Source: Sphingobacteriales bacterium (GTDB lineage: Bacteria; Bacteroidota; Bacteroidia; Chitinophagales; UBA2359). Taken from it: a stretch of 64,000 nucleotides of DNA. The stretch spans positions 62,001 to 126,000 of the forward strand of contig JADJTE010000006.1 in NCBI GenBank assembly GCA_016711295.1. Direction: 5' to 3'. The position numbers and the translations under genes were made by a program. Shown here one piece after another: positions 30,674 to 40,687 of this stretch (the stretch's first letter is position 1; each line of letters opens with the position of its first letter). A model generated the notes under the pieces. It made no database searches and had not been told where the DNA came from. It saw only the letters and a list, made by a program, of their open reading frames with translations.

Positions 30674-31783
30674 ATGCAATACCGCCGTTCTGCTATCGAA
30701 ATAGAATCGCCCGAACAAATCGGCTACGACCGTATTCGGTATAATTTATCCGAAAGTTCATTCAGCGACCAATATCTCGACCTCTCTAAATTATCGCTAC
30801 CGCCGCAATTATCGTTGAGCTATACCAACCACGCGGGCAATCCCGAATTGCGCCAAGCTATTGCCGATACTTATCAATTGCAGCCCGACCACGTCTTGAT
30901 TAGCGCAGGAGCTGCCGCCGCTCTGTTTATCGTCCATACGGCTCTGCTCAGTGCCAATGATGCCATAGTAGTCGTATCGCCCAATTATACCACCAATATC
31001 GAAACACCACGCGCCATTGGTTGCCGTGTGCATACCTTGCGTCTCGATTTTCAACGGCAATGGTCGCTCGATTTTGACCGCTTAGAAACCTTACTGCGCC
31101 GCGACCGCACCAAACTCATTAGCCTGACTACGCCCCATAACCCAAGCGGTAAAATGCTAAGTACTGCCGAATTGTATGCCATAAGCCGCCTCGCCGACCA
31201 ATACGGCTGCTATGTATTGGTGGACGAAACCTATCGCGACTTGCGCCTGCCCAATGCGCCCGACGTAGCCTTAGCTGCTACGCTGTCCGACCGTTTTATT
31301 TCGGTTTCTTCTTTGTCAAAAGCCTACGGTATGCCCGGTTTGCGCATCGGTTGGCTGCTATGTCAAAATACTGCCTTGAACGAATTGTTCTTAGCTGCCA
31401 AAGAACATATTTTTGTGTGCAATTCTATTATTAACGAAACCCTCGCACTACAAGTTTGGCAGCAACGTGCGTTATTCTTGGCTCAAATGATGCCACAAGT
31501 CAATATGCGCTACGCTGCCCTTTGCCAATGGCTTCATAGTGTGCCCGATATCAAAGTTGTGTTGCCCGATGGAGGTGCGGTTTGTTTTGTGCATATTGAG
31601 AAACAGAATATAGATATTGATGACTTTTATCGTCAATTATTAGATATTTACCAAACTTATGTAGGGCGGGGTGCATGGTTCGAAATGCCCGATACCTATT
31701 TTCGCATTGGCTTTGCCTATCCAAGCATCACCGAACTCGAAATAGGGTTAGCCAATATCAAAGCGGCATTAGAGTTGGCATAA
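30674..31783 (+). CDS. PLP-dependent aminotransferase, class I/II
   Basis: A 369-residue fold-type I enzyme of the cytosol. Visible motifs: NHAGNPELRQAIADTY (N-terminal substrate region), TPHNPSGKML (the N-P-[ST]-G motif), VLVDETYRDL (aspartate to the PLP pyridine nitrogen) and SSLSKAYGMPGLRIGW (Schiff-base lysine and phosphate-binding arginine). The start is ATG 30674, after the terminator of the upstream gene. Substrate specificity cannot be told; the sequence is of the aspartate/alanine-aminotransferase-like superfamily. No operon partner is seen; an MITE inserted 7 bp after the stop. Confidence 0.88.
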   Translation: MQYRRSAIEIESPEQIGYDRIRYNLSESSFSDQYLDLSKLSLPPQLSLSYTNHAGNPELRQAIADTYQLQPDHVLISAGAAAALFIVHTALLSANDAIVVVSPNYTTNIETPRAIGCRVHTLRLDFQRQWSLDFDRLETLLRRDRTKLISLTTPHNPSGKMLSTAELYAISRLADQYGCYVLVDETYRDLRLPNAPDVALAATLSDRFISVSSLSKAYGMPGLRIGWLLCQNTALNELFLAAKEHIFVCNSIINETLALQVWQQRALFLAQMMPQVNMRYAALCQWLHSVPDIKVVLPDGGAVCFVHIEKQNIDIDDFYRQLLDIYQTYVGRGAWFEMPDTYFRIGFAYPSITELEIGLANIKAALELA

Positions 31784-31790
31784 AAATGAA

Positions 31791-31912
31791 GTAACTATTT
31801 AGGGTATAGGGTTTTGGGTATGGGGTAATGAGCAATACTTATCTAATAATGCCTCACATCGCTGCATATTCGATTAGAAATGGCTATTCCCCTTACAAGG
31901 CTAAATAGTTTC
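31791..31912. mobile_element. MITE-like element, 122 bp, with 8-bp target duplication
   Basis: It starts GTAACTATTTAG and ends CTAAATAGTTTC (one mismatch in the TIR). Both flanks are AAAATGAA (31783-31790 and 31913-31920), so the insertion duplicated the end of the aminotransferase gene and its stop region. The rest of the gap up to 32194 shows no gene. Confidence 0.92.
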
Positions 31913-32194
31913 AAAATGAAATATACCCCAAGTACTGAGAAAATTGGCTCTTTATGTTTTAGTGTAGGTCGCTTGGATCTATTTTTGCTTGCATAATACC
32001 TATCATACTGCTATGGGCGCAAAGGTTATTATTTGCAAAGGTATTATATCTTGTGCATTATTTGTAAATTTTCATCTGGCGAACAAGCCCTAAAAATAAA
32101 TTAATTCGTCACTGTATTGTCATTTGCGCTAATAGCCTTATCTTTATACGCCCAAGTGCCCCTTTACCCCTACCATCACTTCCCCTTTAAGTTT

Positions 32195-35056
32195 ATGTAT
32201 CGTTTCTGTATTCGCTATTGCCTTCTGATGTTTTTTATCGGCTTCGCTTCTCCTTGGAGCAATAATATCGCTTATGCACAAACATCGAAGAGCAAAATGC
32301 TCAAACCCGACGAGGCAGCACTCCGCCAAAAAGTAGGCAGTCTGGATACGACAAAAATCCTAAAAATCCAAAATATCGTCAAAGCCTATGGCGGTTTGAA
32401 ATGGTTTTCGGGGTCTATTATCGTTGCAAAAAATGGCGTACCCGTGTATAAAACTGCGGGTGGTTTGGCAAGTTTAGATTATAAAGTGCCCTGCGCCTTA
32501 GATACCAAATTCAACTTATTTGAGCTGTCGCAACCCTTTACAGCATTGGCAATAGCACAATTAGCCGAAAAAGGCAAGGTCATATTTAGCGAACCCGCCT
32601 ACCGATACCTACCCGACAGTGTAGGCAGTCTGGTAGAACCCTCCATTACCCTACACCACCTCTTAACGCATACGGCAGGGCTACCTGATTATTACAGGCT
32701 GCCCGAATATAATGCAAATTTTTCTGACCTCAGAACCATCAGCGATTTGCTAAAAATCATCTTGGCACAACCCACCCGATTTGAAGCAGGCGAGCAATTT
32801 GAACACTCCAATTCAAACTACGTGCTACTCGCGGCTATCATAGAACACGTGACGCAGAAAGATTATACCGACTATATCCGAAAAGAGATTTTTAAGCCCG
32901 CAGGTATGAAACAAAGCGACTTGTATAGCTGGTATCAAGTGGTAGGCAATAAGGCAGCAGCCTATCAGTTTTCGGGCAAACACAAAGCACGAACCGCCGC
33001 CGACTTATACGGTGCTTATCCGTTTGGGGCTGATGCTATATACAGCACAGGCGACGATTTGCTGCTCTTCGACAAAGCACTGCGCGGCAATGTCTTGTTA
33101 GACGATGCCTACCAAGACAAATTGTTTACGCCTTATGTCATACCCGACACGACCTTAGAACACCCCGAAACTTGGGGCTATGGCTGGAAAGTAAAAACCC
33201 TCAATGGCAAACAAGTGGTCTATCAGACAGGCAACCAACAAGGACTAAGCACCGAAATGCGCCGCTATTTAGACGAGCGATTTACGGTACTCGTCTTATC
33301 AAACCAACACTTAGACCGCGCCACCGAAGTTGCCGACAAAATAGAATTAGCTCTGTTCAACGACTCCTACTTTGTCCCATCTGGTACTGCCGCTTATTTA
33401 GTCTATAATGCCATGGAAAAAAACGGTATCGATTATGCCAAAAAACATATAGACGCTATATTGTCTGCCGAAAACCTTAGTCTCGCCAGCCCACAATTGC
33501 TCAATAAATTAGCATTGGAATTAATATATGCACGAAAATACGATTTGTCATTAGCAGCCATACAAATAAATGAACAAAAATTTCCGCGCGACCCATCAGT
33601 ATTAGATACCTACGGCGAATATTATTACCAAGCGGGCGATTTAGCCACATCAATACGCTATTTCAAAGAAAAGTTAGCCGTCAAACCCACCGACAAACGC
33701 GCCGCAGGTATGATACAATCATTATCAATGCAAAAACGCCCCATAAAAGATTATATTTTGCCCAAAAACATCGATACGACAGGCAATGCCTCCGCCATCA
33801 CCGCTGCGGCACCGACAAGCACGCAAAAAACTGAAAATAAAGCTGCCAACAACCCCGTAATCACAAACGATAAACCCGTAGCAAGCAATACAACTATCCC
33901 GACAAGCACCCAAAAAACGGAGGATAAAACTGCCCGCAATCCAGTGATTGCAAGCGATAAACCCGTAGCAAGCAATACAACTATCCCGACAAGCACCCAA
34001 AAAACGGAGGATAAAACTGCCCGCAATCCAGTGATTACAAGCGATAAACCCGTAGCAAGCAATACAACTATCCCGACAAGCACCCAAAAAACGGAGGATA
34101 AAACTGCCACCTCCCCCGTAATCACAAACGATAAACCCGTAGCAAGCAATACAACTATTTCGACAAACGCCCAAGAAACTGAAAATAAAACGATCAACAC
34201 TACCTCATCATCAAAATCGATGACGAGTAGTACAGTTATTGCAGCGGAGGGCAGTTCGGTATATAGCGCACCTAATGCGATGGAGGGCAAAGTTGCACCA
34301 CCCATCGAGACACTACTTCCCATAGACGCGCCTCAAAACATAAAAGTCGATACCTCAGCACCGCGTTTGGTCTATGTGGCTATGCCTATTGTCAGTGCCC
34401 AACGCTTGCCGAGCAATACAGCAACCTTTGCACCGCCTGCCGTGTTTAACGAAGATATAGCAGCGGCAGCAGCCGACTCAGCAAAAACTACTGCGACAAA
34501 GGGCAGCCCTGCCGCAATTGCCTTAGCTCCCAAAGCAAGCAGCCCGAAAGCAACGGCAAATAACAAACCCATAGCTACCCAAAACACCACCGTAGCAATG
34601 CCCGACAAGTCAGGCAGCGAAAAAATGAAACAATTGGCAGCAGCCGTCCGAAAAAACAAATCCATCAACCTACCGCAACAAACTGCCAATACCCAAGCCA
34701 GCACCATCATACCCGCCTCATCTACAAGTAAAGATAGCATTTATACGATTGTGCAAGAGATGCCCGAATTTCCGGGCGGGCAAACTGCTGCTCATACCTA
34801 TCTGAGCCAAAATTTGATTTATCCATCAGCAGCAGCCGAGCATCAAATACGCGGAACGGTTTATGTCCGTTTTCTAATCACCAAAGAGGGTTATCTCAAA
34901 AATCCCGAAATAGAACGCGGCATGGTCGGCAACGACTATGGCTGCCACGACGAAGCGATACGCTTGGTCAATAGTATGCCGCGCTGGACACCAGGTAAAC
35001 AAAATGGCAAAGCGGTTGATGTGCGCTATACGTTAGCCATACCATTCAAGCCATAG
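32195..35056 (+). CDS. Serine beta-lactamase-fold pseudoenzyme fused to TPR-like and TonB C-terminal domains
   Basis: An exported protein of 953 residues. ATG 32195 opens a signal peptide ending near AYAQ. Residues about 65-390 have the class C beta-lactamase/penicillin-binding fold, but all three catalytic motifs are changed: the SxxK position reads ELSQ (110-113), the YxN position HSN (204-206), and the third motif QTG. A TPR-like segment (DTYGEYYYQAGDLATSIRYF) follows, then an 87-bp repeat region of low complexity, and a TonB C-terminal domain (about 860-953) with GTVYVRFLITKEG. It probably binds peptidoglycan or a partner without hydrolysis. It lies 29 bp upstream of lpxB. Confidence 0.82.
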   Translation: MYRFCIRYCLLMFFIGFASPWSNNIAYAQTSKSKMLKPDEAALRQKVGSLDTTKILKIQNIVKAYGGLKWFSGSIIVAKNGVPVYKTAGGLASLDYKVPCALDTKFNLFELSQPFTALAIAQLAEKGKVIFSEPAYRYLPDSVGSLVEPSITLHHLLTHTAGLPDYYRLPEYNANFSDLRTISDLLKIILAQPTRFEAGEQFEHSNSNYVLLAAIIEHVTQKDYTDYIRKEIFKPAGMKQSDLYSWYQVVGNKAAAYQFSGKHKARTAADLYGAYPFGADAIYSTGDDLLLFDKALRGNVLLDDAYQDKLFTPYVIPDTTLEHPETWGYGWKVKTLNGKQVVYQTGNQQGLSTEMRRYLDERFTVLVLSNQHLDRATEVADKIELALFNDSYFVPSGTAAYLVYNAMEKNGIDYAKKHIDAILSAENLSLASPQLLNKLALELIYARKYDLSLAAIQINEQKFPRDPSVLDTYGEYYYQAGDLATSIRYFKEKLAVKPTDKRAAGMIQSLSMQKRPIKDYILPKNIDTTGNASAITAAAPTSTQKTENKAANNPVITNDKPVASNTTIPTSTQKTEDKTARNPVIASDKPVASNTTIPTSTQKTEDKTARNPVITSDKPVASNTTIPTSTQKTEDKTATSPVITNDKPVASNTTISTNAQETENKTINTTSSSKSMTSSTVIAAEGSSVYSAPNAMEGKVAPPIETLLPIDAPQNIKVDTSAPRLVYVAMPIVSAQRLPSNTATFAPPAVFNEDIAAAAADSAKTTATKGSPAAIALAPKASSPKATANNKPIATQNTTVAMPDKSGSEKMKQLAAAVRKNKSINLPQQTANTQASTIIPASSTSKDSIYTIVQEMPEFPGGQTAAHTYLSQNLIYPSAAAEHQIRGTVYVRFLITKEGYLKNPEIERGMVGNDYGCHDEAIRLVNSMPRWTPGKQNGKAVDVRYTLAIPFKP
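33815..34190 (+). repeat. 87-bp in-frame coding repeat
   Basis: Units begin at 33815, 33902, 33989 and 34076, with a degenerate unit at 34163. Each encodes 29 residues containing DKPVASNTTIPTSTQKTEDK, a Thr/Lys/Ser-rich linker between the TPR-like and TonB domains. The length is a multiple of three, so copy-number change keeps the frame. Confidence 0.95.
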
Positions 35057-35085
35057 CCATGTATCTCGGTGGCTCATAAACTATT

Positions 35086-36196
35086 ATGAAATATTTTCTC
35101 ATAGCTGGCGAAGCCTCTGGCGATTTGCACGGCAGCTACCTCATCAAAGCATTGCGACAAGCCGACCCCCAAGCCCAGATATGTGCATGGGGAGGCGATT
35201 TGATGCAAGCCGCAGGTGCGCAATTGCTCAAGCACTACCGCGATACAGCATATATGGGCTTTATCGAAGTTGTCAAGCATCTACCCGACATCTGGCGCAA
35301 CCTACGCACCTGCCGCCACGACATCGAACAGTTCGCCCCCGATGCCGTATTGCTCATCGACTATCCTGGATTTAACCTACGCATTGCCCCTTTTGCCCAT
35401 CAAAAGGGGTATCGCGTTTTTTATTATATCAGCCCGCAGGTATGGGCTTGGAAAGCTAATCGCGTGCAATTGATGCGGCAATACATAGAGCAGCTATATG
35501 CCATTTTACCCTTTGAACCCGATTTCTATCGCCAACACGGCTGGAATGAAGTCCAATTCGTAGGGCATCCCCTTTTAGACGCGCTCAACGACCACAGCAC
35601 CGACAAGCTACCGCCCTTGGCACTTGGTGGCGATGATGTCATAGCCCTACTACCCGGCAGTCGCGCCCAAGAAATTAGCCATATACTACCTACAATGCTC
35701 GAAGCTACCACCTTGTTGGGTAGCCAATATCGCTATGCCGTAGCAGGTGCTTCCGCCGTATCGCACCATTTTTATGCGCCATTTCTGAAAGATTATCCCC
35801 ACATATCGCTCATAAATGGGCAAACCCATGCCTTGCTGCGCCAAGCGCGAGGAGCTATCGTAACATCGGGCACGGCTACCTTAGAAACTGCCCTGCTGGG
35901 TGTGCCACAAGTAGTAGTATATAAAGGCAATGCCTTGTCGTACTACATCGCACGGCGTTTGGTCAAGGTGCGCTATATCTCTTTGGTCAATCTGATAGCC
36001 GACCAAACCCTTGTAACCGAACTAATACAAGACCAAGCCAGTCCAAAACATCGCCCAAGCCCTGCAACCATTATTGCCCGACGGCGAAACTCGCACACAC
36101 CTGCTCGACCAATATGCCCAACTGCACCGACAATTGGGCGGCATAGGTGCGTCGAAGCGCGTAGCCAAAGATATCGTAGCGCGAATTAGCATCTAA
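35086..36196 (+). CDS. lpxB: Lipid-A-disaccharide synthase LpxB, frame break near the end
   Basis: A peripheral inner-membrane GT-B glycosyltransferase (GT19) that joins UDP-2,3-diacylglucosamine and lipid X. Signatures: IAGEASGDLHGS at the N-terminus, GFIEVVKHLPDIW, LIDYPGFNLRIA, YYISPQVWAWK, ILPFEPDFY and the C-terminal donor-site region VTSGTATLETALLGVPQVVVY. Near 36040 a missing base throws the last 50 or so residues out of frame; the other frame gives NIAQALQPLLPDGE and runs to TAA at 36194-36196, a normal length of about 370. It is not next to lpxA or lpxD; its neighbour is the beta-lactamase-fold fusion, with which it may share a transcript. Confidence 0.93.
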
Positions 36197-36273
36197 GCGC
36201 AATGCAATGGGCAGTAGCTATCTATCATCTGCAAGACACTAAGCAATGCCTTGCTAAGGGATAACACGGAAAA

Positions 36274-36302
36274 GCGGGTCAAGTTTTTAAAACCTGACCC
36301 GC
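36274..36302. terminator. Bidirectional terminator between lpxB and the Omp28-like gene
   Basis: GCGGGTCA (36274-36281) with TGACCCGC (36295-36302), extended inside by GTTTT/AAAAC after one mismatch. It lies in the 150 bp between convergent genes. Confidence 0.82.
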
Positions 36303-36348
36303 ATAGTCAAAAAATCCGTTTAGTATCCGGTGCAGTTCCTCGCAATTC

Positions 36349-38402
36349 TTAGTGTGCTACTACTAAGGTTTTCATGGGGCTGATGCCGTCGGCATTAGAT
36401 AATTGATAAAAATAGGTGCCTGCGGGCAATTGCTCCGTATCTAAGCGATACGACGCAGTACCAACAGCAATAGTGGTATTTTGTACCAAGCGTCCTGCTA
36501 CATCGCTTATGCGTAGGGTGCTTGCGTGTGTCAGTTCGCCTATGGGTATAATAGCATAAGCGTCGGCGGGATTAGGGAAGTTTTGCCCTAATAGGCTTTG
36601 GAACGCAGCATCTATTTCAATGCCTGTAATCAAGCCATGCAAGTAGTTATATGCTAAGGTCATTACTTGGTTTTTTTGCACATCAGTACCCAACATTTCC
36701 AAACCAGGCGCAATATACATTGTGCGGCGTTGCGCTACGTCGGTGCGCACGGCTGCTGTTTTGCTCGCGCTTACATAGCTGGCAACTTTAATGCCACTGC
36801 CTTCCAAAACGAGGTTGTCGGGGAAAAAATAGGTGCTGCCGTAGTAGGCATTGATGTTAATCTGTCCTAATGGTGCGGCGATTTCGGCGGCTAAGGGGTT
36901 CAATTTGTTGTCGGCGGTAGCACCGTCATTTGAATAACCAATACCCATAATATCCCTCAAAAAATCTTGCGCTTCTGCCGATACATAGGGGTTTTGCCCG
37001 CCGTTGCCGTCAAATGCTGCCCAAGCTACATCTTGACCACATACGAATATATTACCACCCGAATTGGCGTACTGTGTTAAGGCTTCGGACAAGGAAACGG
37101 TCAATGCGGGGAATGTCCATCCAAAATTGAGGTATAGATAATCGGTTTGCCCTAATGCACCGTCCTTAATTGCTTGCTCGGCTACTTTTTCGTCTGTCAC
37201 TGCAAAGGAGGTGCAGCCCGCTGCCGTCAGTCCGTCGCTGAAATAGCTGCCCCAATCGGCTGCGCTACCGCCCGTACCGTCGCCTCTGCCCGCCGAATTA
37301 TTGACGATGAGGTCTGTAACGCCCGATATGACGTAAAATGTTTGTATCACAGCAGGCGCATCGGGGTTAGCCGACGAAGTAACACTTAGCGTGTAAGTTA
37401 TCAATCCGGGTGTGGTGCCTGGTACGACTGCCACACCAACAGCAGAGGTAGCACCAGCGGCAGTATTGACCGACGCGGGATTAGTAGCCGTTGTGCCGTT
37501 AATACTTAGGGTAGCCGCCCAATCGGCAGGGGCATTAGACTCAAGCGTATAGATAAAAGTCTCTTCGGCAGTGCCTGTATTAGTAGAAGCAGCCTCAAAA
37601 TTTAAGGTTTCACCTGCTACACCTGGCACTGCGCTTGTGCCATTTACATTGAGGGTATAATTGATAGGCACATCAAAATCGGCACCCGAATTTAAGATTT
37701 CGCGCGTATTGGTGTTTTGGACAAAGGCAACAGCGTGTATTTCGTCCATATTCCAAACCGAGCTATTGGCAAATGTGTAGGTATACGTAGCCGAGCCACC
37801 TACGGCGGGTAGCATAATGGTCTCGCTGTCGTCGGGCACCATCAGGCGAAATACGTTAGGAAAATATGTCTCGCCATTAGAACCAGGAGGGTTTGTATAG
37901 TTCACATTGCGCTCTATCACTGCTACGCTCAATGCGTAGCTGCCCGTAGGTGCTTCGCCAAAACTACTTACTGTTACGGTTACGGTGCTTTCTGCACCAT
38001 TATTTACAAGGTTGGTGCTTACTTTGATAGGGCTACCCATCGCAAATTGCTGCTCTACATCGCCAACAGAAAAGCCGCCTGGTTGTGCGTTTTTCTGATT
38101 GCCGTTCATGAATACATCGGGCACGCCTGTAACATTATAATATATGGTACGTGCATCATTTTGTATTGCATTGTGGTCATACATTGGGTCAGTGCGGCCA
38201 TGAGGTATGGTAGGCAATGTGAGGTACTTTTGGCGGCACTACCTCCGCCCAAGATGGCATCTTGGAAAGCTGGATTTTGGTCGGCGCAGGGTCCGCAACT
38301 GGCTTGGGTGAAGTGTTCAAACAACACAAAACGCGGTACTTGTGCGTTGAGTAGGGCAATATTTAACAACAACAATGCCCCAAGAAGTAAATTTTTTTTC
38401 AT
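36349..38402 (-). CDS. Omp28-like secreted protein with thioredoxin-type CxxC and T9SS tail, one frame break
   Basis: A signal peptide (MKKNLLLGALLLLNIALLNA, then Q) leads into FVLFEHFTQASCGPCADQNP, the CxxC-bearing start of the Omp28 family, whose N-terminal half has a thioredoxin-like fold. A beta-sandwich region and a Rossmann-like segment follow (DQTDYLYLNFGW type; bases about 37300-36700), then a T9SS sorting domain (LLGQNFPNPADAYA onward). The frame changes near 38215. One base correction joins the two parts into about 680 residues. Omp28 proteins are outer-membrane or surface associated; the function is not established. Confidence 0.8.
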
Positions 38403-38532
38403 AAAAAAAGGTTTTTACATTTGGTCAAGAAGGTAGGTAACAAAAACGCGGGCAAGTTACTACTTTTGTTCGTTTTTTGTTCTGTTTTTCGATGAAAAAT
38501 GCTTGTAGGTACTCTTGTCAAACGCTGAAAAT

Positions 38533-38586
38533 AGCAATAGCCCCATGAATGAGTGTTTATCCATAGGGCTATTGCTTGGTTTATTT
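38533..38586 (-). terminator. Hairpin, possible 3' end of the atpG transcript
   Basis: AGCAATAGCCC (38533-38543) pairs exactly with GGGCTATTGCT (38576-38586) across a 32-nt loop. It lies between atpG and the downstream omp28-like gene, both on the minus strand. Confidence 0.5.
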
Positions 38587-38593
38587 AGTGGTT

Positions 38594-38877
38594 TGGTTTC
38601 TAATTTTGAGTAAAAATTAACCTGAGCATATTACTCGCGCCCTTGCTACAATTTATAACACAGACCATTAGGATATCACCCCTACGGGGTGCCGTCTTTA
38701 TTTTCTATTAGCATGTCGCCCCGAAGGGGCTTAGAAAACGCTTATTGTCGGTCTTTCTATTAGTAGTTTCTAATTTTGAGTAAAAAATTAACCTGAACAT
38801 CTTGCTTACGCCTTGCTACAAAGCAACATTTAGCAAAATTTGTTACCGAAATTTAAAAATCAGACCATTAGACGCTA
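38594..38877. repeat. Imperfect direct repeat with GC-rich mini-hairpins between copies
   Basis: TTTCTAATTTTGAGTAAAAA occurs (with one A difference) near 38598 and 38768, each followed by TTAACCTGA.CAT, CCTTGCTACAA and ending at CAGACCATTAG. Between the copies are two short hairpins, ACCCC-TAC-GGGGT and GCCCC-GAA-GGGGC. A similar CTACGGGG motif is at 55754. No gene is seen between 38403 and 38908; this is a noncoding repeat region downstream of atpG. Confidence 0.7.
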
Positions 38878-38908
38878 TTTTAGTGTTTGAGTAGGGTATA
38901 GGCTTTGT

Positions 38909-39804
38909 TTATCCCTGCAAAGCAGCAGCTCCGCCTACGATTTCGGTAATTTCGGTCGTAATGGCGGCTTGGCGCACGCGGTTATATTGTATGCTGAGGT
39001 CGCGCAATAGGTCGTCGGCATTATTGGTGGCGTTGTCCATAGCGGTCATCCGTGCGCCGTGTTCGCTGGCGTTGCTATCGAGCATAAATCGGAAGAAGCG
39101 CGTTTTTAGGATTTTCGGCACTAATTCGCGCACAATGCCTTCTTGGTTGGGCTGTAGATAAAGTCGGGTTTGATGTTTTTGCCGCTTTTTTCGCTCTTGG
39201 GGGCATCTAATTTGGCAATGGGCAAAAATTGTTCAACGGTTGGGATTTGCGTAATTTGGTTTCTGAACTGGTTGTAAGCCACTTCTACCACATCAAATTT
39301 TTTGTCCAAAAATCCGTTCAATACTAATTCGGCGGCTTCTAAGGCATTGTCAAACGATAGGCGGCTGAACAAATCTATATAGTCGATATTGATTTGCAAA
39401 TTTGCTTCTTTGCGCAACACGTCGTAGCCTTTTTTGCCGATACACAACAGTTGTACTTTGCCTGCGGCGCGTTGGCTGCGGTATTTGTCATTGAGCAAGC
39501 CTTTGACCAATTTGACTACGTTGGTATTGAAACCGCCACACAAGCCTCGGTCAGAGGTAAGCACTACTATCAATACGTTGTCGGCGTGGCGTTGTTCGGC
39601 GTGGTCTATTTTAGCTTCGGTGCCGCCTGCTACAATATTGCCAAGCATGTCGTTGAGCTTTGCCGAATAGGGGCGCATTTGTGTAATGCGGTCTTGGGCT
39701 TTGCGCAGTTTGGAGGCAGCCACTAATTTCATGGCTTTGGTGATTTGTTGCGTCGATTTGACCGCCTGTATGCGGCTGCGAACTTCTTTTAATTGACCAG
39801 GCAT
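38909..39804 (-). CDS. atpG: ATP synthase F1 gamma subunit, one frame break
   Basis: The central rotor shaft of F1Fo ATP synthase. The N-terminal coiled-coil helix reads RIQAVKSTQQITKAMKLVAA, followed by TSDRGLCGGFN, the C-terminal helix NATNNADDLL and the family end region AAITTEITEIVGGAAAL. A missing C in the run at about 39150 breaks the frame; restoring it gives YSPNQEGIVREL. Length is about 298 residues, normal. In other Bacteroidota it follows atpA directly; here an island of more than 6 kb separates them, so it probably needs its own promoter (a TAGTTTTG -7-like box is at 39910-39917). Confidence 0.93.
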
Positions 39805-39938
39805 ATTATATTATCGAGTAAGATTTTTTTGAAGGGAAAAAACGATTGAGGAGTGGCAATTGTATGGGTTATAAGCGTACTTATTGTTGAAATGCTGAAA
39901 ATTGGTGGGCAAAACTAAATTATGAAAACAATAGCCCG

Positions 39939-40534
39939 TTATTCTTGGTCAGTCGGTTTGAGATGTCGGCACATTTTTTTGGCTACTTTGCGGGGCAATA
40001 GGTTGCAGGCCTCGGATTGGGCAATGCGCAAAAGTGTCCATTCGGGCGAATAGCTATCGCGAATAGCCAACATCGACTCGGTGGTCTTTATCTGGTAAGC
40101 GCGGGTATCGGGATTATAGCTAGCGTTTGCCTCGCCATATTTTAGTTGAAACAATCCGAGTGTAAGATTGGTGAGCGAGTCTGCGCTGCTATCTGTATAT
40201 ACCATACTCATTTTCGTAACATAATCTAATTTTTGATAAATTCCTCCTTTGTATTTATAGGGCGAATGATAACCGATAACGTAGGCTGTATCTATACTTA
40301 CTTTTAAGATGCTGGTATCGGCAAACATTGCTGTCATAGCAGCTACAAGCATTTCGCGAGGTACCAATTCAAAAGTTCGGGGGTAGATATAATCTATCAA
40401 CTTATCGTATTGATGGCTCAACGTCAATTGTCCATATTGTTGTAAGCGGGTGCTCAAATTGGGGTCGGCGGCTTTTTTTGTGCCGTAGCGGCGAGCGAGC
40501 CGAGTAGCGCAAATAGGAAAATGACTTTTTTCAT
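39939..40534 (-). CDS. Secreted protein of unknown function
   Basis: ATG 40534 gives a signal peptide (MKKVIFLFALLGSLAATAQ). One A is missing in the homopolymer near 40475, after which the frame continues with ADPNLSTRLQQYGQL and a mature domain of about 170 residues ending at 39939. No known family is recognised. The mature part has conserved-looking FELVPREMLVAAMTAMF and ESMLAIRDSYSPEWTLLRI segments and no cysteine cluster. It lies between the accessory island and atpG and has base composition like the chromosome, so it probably belongs to the backbone rather than to the island. Confidence 0.65.
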
Positions 40535-40562
40535 GACTATCCGAGAGGAGTTAGAATATATA

Positions 40563-40632
40563 GAATCCCCAATCATCTAAGCAAGGAGAAACTTGATGAA
40601 AATGTAGGGGTTTATTGTAGTAGCGGCTGCAC
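40563..40632. repeat. Structured module-boundary repeat, copy A
   Basis: It begins ATCCCCAATCATCTAAGC and ends TTATTGTAGTAGCGGCTGC. The core folds as ATC(t)AAG / CTTGAT around the loop CAAGGAGAAA, with an outer CCCC/GGGG. It lies 56 bp beyond the stop of the DUF4338 gene. It is closely related to copies B (44708) and C (46570). Confidence 0.85.
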
Positions 40633-40687
40633 CATTTTTACCAACACAATGCTACTGCCATTTTTTACTTCTTCGTGTCCTAAGTTA

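Noticed and set aside
33725..34740. Long minus-strand frames opposite the TonB fusion gene
   Set aside because: They are antisense to the repetitive linker and only mirror its periodicity.
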